The position numbers and the translations under genes are program-made. Shown here piece after piece: positions 31,224 through 40,461 of a stretch of 64,000 nt of DNA (positions are counted from its first letter, which is position 1; each line of letters opens with the position of its first letter). The notes below the pieces were generated by a model, which saw only the letters and a list, made by a program, of their open reading frames with translations, searched no databases and was not told the DNA's origin. The DNA is from Flectonema sp. DT1601 (lineage: Eukaryota > Euglenozoa > Diplonemea > Diplonemida > Diplonemidae). The DNA lies in the NCBI GenBank assembly GCA_964019425.1, contig OZ025837.1, positions 677,001 through 741,000 on the forward strand, in the 5' to 3' direction.

Positions 31224-31701
31224 TTATTTTTAGTTCCTACCAACCTGCGTGATTGCTGTGTTTTGTTTGTTTGTTTGTTTCTTTTTTTTTTTTCTTCTTC
31301 TTTTCTTTCTTACTCAACAAGCAGTTGTTGAGTAGTTTATTAAGTAAGACTTGGGTTTATTGCAGTTAGTTTCTGCTGGTAATAAGAATATTCCAATTGT
31401 GATCATTTGATTATTCAATCACCCTAACCGTATTAAACTCCTCAAAGTTATATTTTTGAGTACTTCGCATCGTCGTGACACTCCCCTTCCCATAGCCCAT
31501 ATAAGATGCTCATTGTGAACCTACGGTGGCGCACCTCAAATTTGTTTAGGTTTTTACGTTTCTTGTAGCGCGCTTTTTTTTTTTTTTTTTTTTTTTAAAA
31601 GAATTTTATTCTTCCCACCCCCTCCCCAAAGGGTAAGTTTGATTTCGTATGCGAGTCTTTTGTCCATTTTAATCTTCCTCTTTATTGCGAGTGAAAGAAA
31701 C

Positions 31702-31732
<31 letters not shown>

Positions 31733-32452
31733 GAAATTTTTTGCTGTTGGTTACATAAACTTAATTCACGAGCCTCTGTTAGTGAATGAGGGTCCTCTTG
31801 CCGAACTTTTTTTCAACGGTCCTTCATTGTGTCGGAGTTTTCTTGTTTATTTTTTTTTTTTTTTTTCTTTTGAACTTTTGATTAGCACTCTGCCCTTCTC
31901 ACATCCCTCTTATTACCCACAACACGAAGAACGTCGGAAATTGTTTTAGTTTTTTTGTGACTCTTTCGATTGTGTGCTGTTAATGAGACACATGTGGGGA
32001 GGGGGAGGGTGGAAATCCACAAAAAAGAGAAAGAGACATTCGGGTACGCTATTTTATAATGACAATCTCTTTGTCACCTTAGCGACCCGTTTTGTCTTTT
32101 CGGTATTTTTTTTTTTACTTCTCGTGTTCTGAGTTGACTTTGTACACCAGACAATCTCTGATTGGAGATTTTCTTTTTTATACTTTACGAGACTGTCAAT
32201 GAAGAGAGGGAATGGAAAGGGGAAGGAAAAAAAAAAAAAAAAAAAAAGGGGGCTCTCTCCCATACCCGAACCCGTAGCGCGTCCTCTCCCCTTCCCACTT
32301 GATGTGGTTCAGTTTGTTTTAGCGAGTTGTGTTTGTTGTGTTCTGACTCGTAATTACTCTTCTCAACAGCTGGGAGTCTTGTGATGGAATTGAAATATTT
32401 TGTCTGATCAGTTGTTATGTATTCATTCCTTTAGGTGGGGGTAACAAATAAA
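31043..32452. other. 1.4-kb intergenic stretch
   Basis: No convincing gene on either strand. Long T runs occur at about 31190-31218 and 31574-31596, and an A run at about 31702-31730. The right end carries TTCCTTTAG ending at 32434, the acceptor for the RRM gene. Open frames at 31731-31949 and 32199-32384 are low complexity. Confidence 0.5.
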
Positions 32453-35290
32453 ATGTCTGAGGAGAATCCTCCCCCCCCGCCTCCTCCCCCTCCACCGCAG
32501 ACGCCACAAACGCCACAAGCACCACAAGCACCACAAACACCAACACCACAGTCGCAGCAAGAGATGACACCTGAACAGCAATACTACCAACAACAAATGA
32601 TGCATCACCACCACATGGTAATGGTAATGCAACACCATCAGCATCAACAGATGATGATGGCTCATATGAGACAACACCAACATCATCATCATCATCATCA
32701 TCATCACCAACATCATCAACATCAGCAGCCACAGGACGGGGAACCTCCGCAGGGTGGGGAAGGTAGTCAAGATGACCAAAAACAGCAGCCACAAGAGGGA
32801 GAAGCTACTCCAAGTCAGGAGGGACTGCAGCATCACCACCACCATCATCATCACCAACTCCACCATCACCACCACCATCACCACCACCACCACCACCACC
32901 ACCATCATCATCATCACCAGCACCATCATCACCAACATGAGCACCGTAACTCAGAAGATCAGATGGATGTCGACGGTCCAGTTGATCGTTACGACCGCTC
33001 ATACGATGAGTTCAAAGGAAGGAAAGGTGGGATGGATTTTGGTGGGAAATTTGGGAAAGATGGCTTCAAAGGAGACTTTAAAGGCGGCAAACAAGGAGAC
33101 ATGAAGGGAGACGGTAAAGGAAAGGGTGGTAAGAAGGGTATGAAAGGAGTTAAGGGAGAACGCAGACGTGATGATCTTCCATACCCCGAACCTGTAATAA
33201 GTACAGCTCCAGGGAATGCTGCGAGAACTATTCATGTTACTGGTATTGATCCAGACTGTGATGAAGTAAAGGTTACTGACTTCTTTAATGATCTGGGGAG
33301 GGTCACTCAGTGCAAGCTTGCTGGGGACACGTCTCATCCAACTCGATTTGGTTTCGTGGAAATGGAAACACCTGAGCAGGCTGCCCACGCTGTTACTCGC
33401 AGTCAGAGAGTTTACCTTTGTGGTCGACCACTAAAGATTGTTCCGTCAAAGACGGCAATCGTCAGTCCGACTAACCCAACGAGTACTACCGAAGAGAGAA
33501 CAGGACCAGCACTTCGAACTGTTTACGTTGCTGGTATCCCTTCACACATGAGTGAGAATCAAATTATCGCTCATTTCAAAGATAAGGTTGGTACGGTTAC
33601 GAATTTTAAACTCTGTGGTGATGCATCGCAGCCAAGTAGATTCGCTTTTATCGAACTGGGAACTGACGACCTCGCAACAAAATGTATCAAATTAGATGGC
33701 AGCAGTGTTGAAGGGAATACCGTTAGAATAACACCTTCAAGAACAGCGATATTATCTTCTGGGTGTGGGACTCTCGGATCGTCTGCAGAACCTGCTTCCA
33801 TTGAAGTGAAGATTACAGGTCTGCCAAGAGAGGTATGAAATAAATTACTTTTATCAAACTACATTACTGAACACACTTTATAATAAACAAACAGACTAAA
33901 GATCACGACATCCTTTCTATTCTACGTGATGCTATCATTAAAACTATAACCTTTGAGGATGGTGATGGGTTAGAAGAGAAGGTTGCTATCTTAGAGTATG
34001 TCGTAGTTTTTTTTTTTTTTTTTTTGTACCGACGTAGTCGGAGAAGAAACTATTCAGATTGAAAACCGATTATTTCTTATGGTCATGATTTATTTTCCCC
34101 GTGCGACAGGATTTTGTCTGCGTTCAACGAAATATAAGGTTAATCTGAATGGTTTTTTTTGAAATTTACCATCCAAGTATATCTTAATAAACACATCCAA
34201 CAAACAGAATGGGTGATCCTGAATCTGCACTGAAAGCCCTTCAGCTGACTGGAATAAATTTTATGGGAAAGGAACTCACAGTCACCAGACATGCGAATGC
34301 AGCGAACAGTCAACTCGCAATAGCTTCTAACCCGGCTGCCACAACTACTCCGGGCTACTCTGAGGCCCTGCTAGCTCAACAAGAGGTGTGTTTTTTATTA
34401 AATATGTTTCAGGAGAGGGGGTAGTAAGTCTGTTATTCTTTTTTTTAAGATTGTTGCTTTATATTTAATTAACGAAAAACACACCAAAACAGCAATATCT
34501 CTCCCGCGCATCAGGTTTTAACTCTCGACGCAGGAGACGTCGGCGTTCCGGCACCTCCTCTTCCTCATCAGTCGTCAGAACGACCCAGCGAGGAAGGAGA
34601 GATCGCACCGCCAGCTCAAGCTCCCGAGAGAACGATCGCGAGCAGAAGTTTCGTGAACGCGAAAGAGAGAGGGAGCGTCTGCGTGAACGGGAGAGACGAG
34701 GAGGAGGAGGCGGAGGAGGACGCAGAGACGTGAGGGGAGATCCTCGCGGAGGAGAAGGAAGAGATAGAAGAGAACGTCCGAGAGATGACGACAGAGATCG
34801 AGAGAGACGGGATCGCGATGACAGGCGGGGTGAGAGGCCTGCCAGAGGAGCTCGTCCGGAGAGAGAACGACCTGACAGAGAGCGGGTAGGAAGAGATGGA
34901 CCCGACAGAGAAAGACCTGATCGGGAAAAACTCAGAGAGCGCCCAGAACGGGGAGAAAGGGAACGCGCGGAACGTGGAGAAAGAGAACGCCCAGAACGCG
35001 GTGACAAGCGCCCAGAACGGGGGGAAAGGGAGCGTCCGGAGAGAGGTGACAGGGAAAGACCTAGAGAACGACCGGACAGGGAACGTCCTGAAAGAGCCGG
35101 CAGAGAACGGGCCGACAGGGACCGTGCAGATCGCAGTGAGCACCGCGGAGAGCGCCCAAGAAGATTAGAGCGGGAAAAGAAGGACCAGACGACACGTCCT
35201 GCCGGAGAGAAAGGCGACAAGAGTGGTGCAGGTGCTAAGCGTGGCGAAGAACCAAAGCAGCCTAAAGAAGAAGGTGAGCCTGCCTGCTGA
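32453..35290 (+). CDS. SR-like RNA-binding protein with poly-His tracts and three RRMs
   Basis: Four exons: 32453-33832, 33895-33995, 34208-34385 and 34493-35290, about 818 residues. Introns are 62, 212 and 107 bases, all GT-AG with ...ACAG ends; phases fit exactly. The order is a Pro/Gln N-terminus, two His-rich stretches (about residues 55-92 and 124-164), a Gly/Lys patch, RRM1 (258-340, RTIHVTGIDPD), RRM2 (about 360-440, RTVYVAGIPSHM), RRM3 split by the introns (about 452-535, ending INFMGKELTVTRH) and an Arg/Glu/Asp-rich tail. Both RRM1 and RRM2 end in a PSKTAI/PSRTAI motif as in the plant CID8-13 group. RRM3 plus the charged tail recalls SREK1-type splicing factors. Probable role: pre-mRNA splicing or mRNA regulation in the nucleus. 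Confidence 0.85.
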
Positions 35291-35635
35291 GACACACTTT
35301 GAGAACTGCTTTTAGTTCTTTAGATAAGCATCAAAGCTACGGAACGATATTTATCTTACGATAGCTGTCCAGAGACTTCTATCTTCGTTCTTCACTCCGC
35401 TACCAAAAGAAAGGCTTCTTATCAATTAGTTAGCGTGTGGTAATTTTAAATTTAAGTAGTGTGGCCCACCAACCAGGTTCGAATGCGAACTGTTTATTTT
35501 TTTTAACCAACATATCTGGAAAGTGTGTAAATTTAAAAAAAACCTTATTAAAATTACTTTCTTCACTCTTTTTTTAAACAGCGATATTTTCAAAAAGATT
35601 TATCCTACTGCCGTTGTTTTATTTATTTCTTTCAG
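35291..35635. other. intergenic stretch with acceptor
   Basis: No gene. A T-rich tract ends in TTTCTTTCAG at 35635, and the next base starts the ATG of the following gene. Confidence 0.5.
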
Positions 35636-36538
35636 ATGTCACATAATCTGTGTATGAATCAATGGTCAATCCTCATCGTTTTACTCCACATAAATGTTTG
35701 CCTTACTAGCGACTGCCTCTCTCTACGAGATGCTGTAAAAAGAGAGGAGAGATATTTATTAATAAAAAACGGAATGACAGTAAAGAAAGAAGAAGTGCAA
35801 CTATTCAGTGAATTAGTTGATGGGTTTTATGGTAACGATGAAATCGGATGGAGGAATGTAACATCAGATGTTTTAGGTGAAAGCATATGGTCATTTAGCT
35901 TAATAAAAGAACCGACAGAGGGACTCGATCTTAACGATGCTTTATTAAAGATTAGATACCTCGTGTTGGGTTCAGCTGGACAGCCAGATTTTAATAAAAA
36001 ATCTCTTTCACTTCATTGGTTTACTGATCTTGGTCTTGATCCAGGAAGTTATTATGGATGTGCGATGGAAAATTCTTTTGAGTATTCGCCTTTGAACTTT
36101 GCATCTGGTTGTGATTGTCCGTTTCCACAACATTGTAATTATAAATCAATCGGTTATGTGTTTCACGACGTACCTCACAACTCTTCAGTAGGTGTGTGTG
36201 GTTGTTGTTCTTGGTGGTTAATCGCATTGATTGTGAGCGTTCCAATAGTTTTAATTTTGTGTTTCTTAGGATTCTGTAAAAAGATATTTACCAAAACTTG
36301 TTCTCGGATCATTGGTGGTCGTGAAGCAGCCTCTCAACGATATCGGAAAGTTCGTCAACCTCTTCCTACGGCAATCCGTCCCAGGCAGACTCGTATTCCT
36401 TGTCAGATGCTACCGAACCCTCTGAGTCCTTCGGAAGATTCTGTTTGTGTTTTAGTTGCTGGAAATGGTTCCACTTCACCTTACTCACAAGTCTCTCCAA
36501 GAGTTTACAGTCCTTACAGCGAGGATCCTAGTCCATGA
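35636..36538 (+). CDS. small type I membrane protein, unknown family
   Basis: 300 residues. A signal peptide (about 1-24, WSILIVLLHINVCLTS) leads into a roughly 165-residue ectodomain with Cys residues and a C-x-C motif (GCDCPFPQHC). One membrane helix follows at about 193-214 (WWLIALIVSVPIVLILCFLG) with Cys on both sides, then an 85-residue basic, Ser/Pro-rich tail. I do not recognise the family. The acceptor AG (35634-35635) touches the ATG. If it is used for trans-splicing, the mRNA leader would be the spliced leader alone; the next in-frame Met is residue 7. Confidence 0.65.
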   Translation: MSHNLCMNQWSILIVLLHINVCLTSDCLSLRDAVKREERYLLIKNGMTVKKEEVQLFSELVDGFYGNDEIGWRNVTSDVLGESIWSFSLIKEPTEGLDLNDALLKIRYLVLGSAGQPDFNKKSLSLHWFTDLGLDPGSYYGCAMENSFEYSPLNFASGCDCPFPQHCNYKSIGYVFHDVPHNSSVGVCGCCSWWLIALIVSVPIVLILCFLGFCKKIFTKTCSRIIGGREAASQRYRKVRQPLPTAIRPRQTRIPCQMLPNPLSPSEDSVCVLVAGNGSTSPYSQVSPRVYSPYSEDPSP

Positions 36539-36799
36539 TTGGGCAATCACATTACTTTCTGTCAATTCGTTATTTTTTTTGAAAGTCTTCCGACTTTTTT
36601 TCAAAACCAAAAAAAAACTTGTTACACCACAACGTTGTGTTGTTATCTTATTGTTCAAGTTATCGTATTTTCAATAAAACAGGAAGAAGTGTGTCTTACA
36701 AAATTAAAAAAAATGATTAGACTGGTGTTACTGTTTGATTATTTTCCTTAAAAATGATGAAGTCATTTATCTTACCATCACATTCCAATAGGAGGGGAG

Positions 36800-39037
36800 A
36801 TGCCGTCACTGGTGTTGTTCGACAGGCGATGGAACATCGGAAGTGATGATTTCTTATTACTGCCATTCCTCTTTGCTGGAGTGAGAGTATTCTGGATTGC
36901 GACGTTGTCGGGTGAGTTTGGAGTTATAGTTGGAAAGTTTGGTGACGTTGAAGACTGCGATCATTATCAAGTGTTAGAAGTGTATATGGTTGGTGTTACT
37001 TTAATAAACCTTTGTTTTGTTATTGAAGAAATACTTCTGGGAATACTATCCCGAAGAGGAGGTGTGATGACTCCCAGTAGAAGAAGACTCGTACCTCACG
37101 TCCTAGCAGCCCGTCTTACTCTCTGGTTTGTTGAACTTTTGTGGAATATTTTCGGTACTTACATTATGACAACTGAGCAGTCTTGTCTTTCTAATTCAGG
37201 AGCAGGTCAGGTAATTATCGATGGGCTCATTATATCATCATGGGTACTATCAGCTGTGTATGCTTGTGTTGGATACTTAGCGTGGGATCCCGCTGGTAAG
37301 CGTGCCTTACAGTCACTTGATCATCGCCAAGAACCCGAATACGTCTCTCAATGGCAAAAACGGATAAAACGAGGATTCATGTGTACTTGTGCTTCTGTTG
37401 ACGCTGAAGCCTATTTGGAAGTCGCTCAGGTGTTCTCAAATATGTTTAGAAATTTGGATTTAGTTCCTTCGGATGTCGCTGTTGGAATGGTCTTACTGAG
37501 AAAAGAGCAAAAGAAAAGACAACGAAGAGAAAAAAGCTCATTTGATGATAACGGTGCCAGGACAGCCCCCGTCAGTTTTAAAGATGGAAGTCGTGGATAC
37601 ATTTCAGGATCACGTCTTCACGGCTCTCCATTAGTAGAATCGATGTTATCACTTCCTGACAGTGATCGTGAGTTAATATTTACACTAAAGCGTTTCATGG
37701 CCATATCATTAGGAGCCTACGGATGGCCAATGTATTCGATGCTTCATCCTGTTGGGTGTTGTTGTTTACTAAGTAAGACAAGATGTTCAACAAAGATGAG
37801 AGCCTTGTCTAGAGAATCGAATACGATGGTTACCAAAGGGAGTAGCTGTCTCTGTTCTGAGTCTGCGTTGTTGGCATCAATGGAAGAAGAAGATCCTTCG
37901 ATTGAGATTGTTGAAGTTAACAACACGAATGAGAATCATTGTACTCCTTACGCAATAGTTTTGGATCACACAAGGAAAGGTGTAGTTGTTGTCTTTAGAG
38001 GAACCCTTTCTCTTCATGATGTCCTCACTGATATTAGAGCCATTCCAACTCCACTCGATCCCGACAGTAGCGATAGCAGTGACCTCACTCGCTCAGCACA
38101 TAAAGGTATATTTTGTGGTGCTCAAGCCTGCCTCAGTGATATCGAATCTCGAGGTACTATGGAGTGTCTTCTTAGTACCCATCCTGAGTATAATTTAATT
38201 CTTACTGGTCATTCTTTGGGTGCTGGTGTTGCTTCTCTTTTATCAGTAATACTTCATCCTCGATACCCAACTCTTCAATGTTATGCCTTCAGCCCTCCTG
38301 GTGGACTTGCTAGTTATGAAGTTGGGGAAGAAGCGAAAGCCTACGTGACTTCAGTTGTTTTTGGTAAAGACATCATTCCGAGACTTAGCGAGTGTACTTT
38401 GCAGACTCTGAGAGAAGGAATAATGAGGAACCTAACTACTCACGGAAAGGTTGCAAAACACAGAGTGATTGGTACCTGTTGTTGTTGTACAGGTTCTACT
38501 TCTGACTCATCAACTCTCGAATCCAAGAGAGCATTAGAAGAACATCGTAGTCGTGTTCTAAACGATAACGCAGAAATGCATACCAACCTCCTCCCAATGG
38601 GAAAGGTTCTTCACATTATGAAGAATGAGGGAAAGGGTTATCAGCCTTGCTGGAGAAGTGCCGACGAACTGAATGAAATATTAGTATCTCCTCAAATGGT
38701 TAATGATCACTTTCCGCATCACAATTATAGAATACTCTGCGCCTGTGCTAAACAAATTGACACAGATGAGCTACTAGAAATACCGACTTCTTACAGAGAA
38801 AGGTTCGACTCTCCTGTTTATACTGCGCCAGATAGTCTGACGACGTATCGAAGAGATTCAGCAACTTCTGTTCTAATTGGGATGGATCCTTCCTCTACTC
38901 TCTTTCCTTCACTGAGTACAGGATTCCCATCTGCTACAGCACTCGTACCGACAGCTTCAAGTCCATTGAGTACTATGGGATTACACAATCAGCAGACAGA
39001 ATCACGTTTTGAGTGTGATCAAACATTTAGTCTCTGA
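36800..39037 (+). CDS. sn-1 diacylglycerol lipase-like (class 3 lipase)
   Basis: 745 residues. Four N-terminal membrane helices (about 18-40, 62-83, 103-124 and 138-162) precede a class 3 lipase domain at about 370-530. The nucleophile elbow is GHSLGAG near residue 471. Upstream lies VVVFRGTLSLHDVLTDI (oxyanion and lid region), downstream YAFSPPGG, then DIIPRLS, which carries a likely catalytic Asp. A late HFPHHNYR segment near residue 640 fits the usual His position. Four TMs plus this lipase is the DAGL-alpha/beta architecture, which releases 2-acylglycerol from diacylglycerol in membranes. A Cys cluster (CCCC) follows the lipase. The acceptor is ATAG ending at 36791. Confidence 0.85.
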   Translation: MPSLVLFDRRWNIGSDDFLLLPFLFAGVRVFWIATLSGEFGVIVGKFGDVEDCDHYQVLEVYMVGVTLINLCFVIEEILLGILSRRGGVMTPSRRRLVPHVLAARLTLWFVELLWNIFGTYIMTTEQSCLSNSGAGQVIIDGLIISSWVLSAVYACVGYLAWDPAGKRALQSLDHRQEPEYVSQWQKRIKRGFMCTCASVDAEAYLEVAQVFSNMFRNLDLVPSDVAVGMVLLRKEQKKRQRREKSSFDDNGARTAPVSFKDGSRGYISGSRLHGSPLVESMLSLPDSDRELIFTLKRFMAISLGAYGWPMYSMLHPVGCCCLLSKTRCSTKMRALSRESNTMVTKGSSCLCSESALLASMEEEDPSIEIVEVNNTNENHCTPYAIVLDHTRKGVVVVFRGTLSLHDVLTDIRAIPTPLDPDSSDSSDLTRSAHKGIFCGAQACLSDIESRGTMECLLSTHPEYNLILTGHSLGAGVASLLSVILHPRYPTLQCYAFSPPGGLASYEVGEEAKAYVTSVVFGKDIIPRLSECTLQTLREGIMRNLTTHGKVAKHRVIGTCCCCTGSTSDSSTLESKRALEEHRSRVLNDNAEMHTNLLPMGKVLHIMKNEGKGYQPCWRSADELNEILVSPQMVNDHFPHHNYRILCACAKQIDTDELLEIPTSYRERFDSPVYTAPDSLTTYRRDSATSVLIGMDPSSTLFPSLSTGFPSATALVPTASSPLSTMGLHNQQTESRFECDQTFSL

Positions 39038-40461
39038 GAAGTGACGACCAGCTTCTTTTCAACTACATCAGCTGAGCTGCAAAGTTCGCATTCAATTCTG
39101 TACTTCTACAGAACTGTTTTTATCACTTGAAAGTAGCCTTCTGTTAAGCTGACCCTGGTCATTGGTAGCAGCCTATTCACGAGTCTTGTTGTGTTATATT
39201 GTTGAAGTTATGTTTAGTTTTAGGTGATGTTTTCTGATATCTCCCCCTGCGACGATTGTCGGAGTGAAGTTTCCCGTCCGTGTCGACGTCGCCCTTCTTA
39301 CGTCTGAAGTTAGTTAAGTGATTGTTGTGTTCAGTTGCTGATGACTTTACAAAAAAAAAAAAAAAAAATCTTTTTTTTCGAAGTAGTAGTGATTAATCAA
39401 CCTCTCCTTCTTGTGAGAGACACGATCACTCGAGTGTTTTTTTGTGACGCATTGAAAATGTATTAAAGAGACCCTTTCGCAGTCTTGTAATGCAAAAAAA
39501 AAAAAAACAAAAAAAAAAATTATAAATAACCAGTTTGTGTTATTATACCACTTCTAGTAAAGGTGTTCCACTTCATTGGGATGTCAATGTTCGTTATTCT
39601 GTTTTTTTTTTTTTTTTTTTTTTGGTTCTTATTTGTGTTGCTTTTTCTCACTCAATTAACTTTTTCTCCTTGTCTCTACACTTTCATATGTGTATAAGAA
39701 GACAGACGTTACGACGGGAATTTATTTATTTATATTTTTTTTTTTTTTTTTTGGTTTAAAATATTATTTCATGTTTTCTCCTTTTGATCTTCTCCATCCT
39801 CCTGGAGATACAAAGTGAGAAAAACATTGGAAGAATTTTTTTTTTTTTTTTTTTTTTTTTTTTCCCATAGATAAAATATCCCGATACCTGCCTGTCTAAT
39901 CTAAAATCTCCTTTCCCCTCTATCAAGTTTCTGGTGTGAGACTTCAGCCTGTTTGCTTAGGCTTCTTTTTTTTGTGTTAATTTGTGTTGTGGAAAAAAAA
40001 AAAAAAAAAAGAAACTGTAGACCTAATACTTTTGCGTCTCAAGTTGGTGAGGTTTTCATCAAGTGCTGAAAATTCTTTTTGTTTAGTATGGTATAAAATT
40101 CGGTTCCAAAGCAGAAATTGAACGTTTTTTTCAAATTCATTTTTGTGGTTTTTTCTATTTTCGATCCTTCTTTTCTTTCAATAGAATTTCTTGTGATAAA
40201 GAGGGTTGCCGATTGAATTAAAAAAATTTTTTTATAAAAAAAAATGTTCTGTTTTTGCAGTTTTTTTTTTTTTTTTTTTGCAACTGTTATTATTATTATT
40301 AATATTATTATTAGCTTCCGCGATGCTTTTACCAATCCTACAGAAACAGGGGAGGTGGAAAAAAAAAAAGCAAAACCCGAACTCACATTGCGAAGTTATC
40401 TCAAGAGTAGAGCAGTTGTTTCACGTTTTTTTCTGTATTCGCAGATTTGTTCAAAAATAAT
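39038..40461. other. 1.4-kb intergenic stretch, many homopolymers
   Basis: No gene. It holds an unusually dense series of T and A runs (about 39351-39368, 39602-39623, 39736-39752, 39837-39863, 39993-40010, 40261-40279). A short inverted repeat (TTCTGTA with TACAGAA) lies near 39098-39112 in the presumed 3' UTR. The acceptor for the next gene is CGCAG, ending at 40444. Confidence 0.45.

Noticed and set aside
32415-33002. Minus-strand open frames rich in Met, Val, Asp or Gly
   Set aside because: Shadows of the CAT/CAC poly-His tracts of the plus-strand gene.
34465-35295. Long minus-strand open frame (276 codons) rich in Arg, Ser and Leu
   Set aside because: It is the mirror of the Arg/Glu/Asp-rich tail of the plus-strand RRM gene, whose exon phases fit. 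Biased codons keep the other strand open.
39096-39113. Similarity of TTCTGTACTT to the end of spliced-leader sequences
   Set aside because: Only a short match within a small palindrome; no SL-RNA gene structure, donor or Sm-site context around it.
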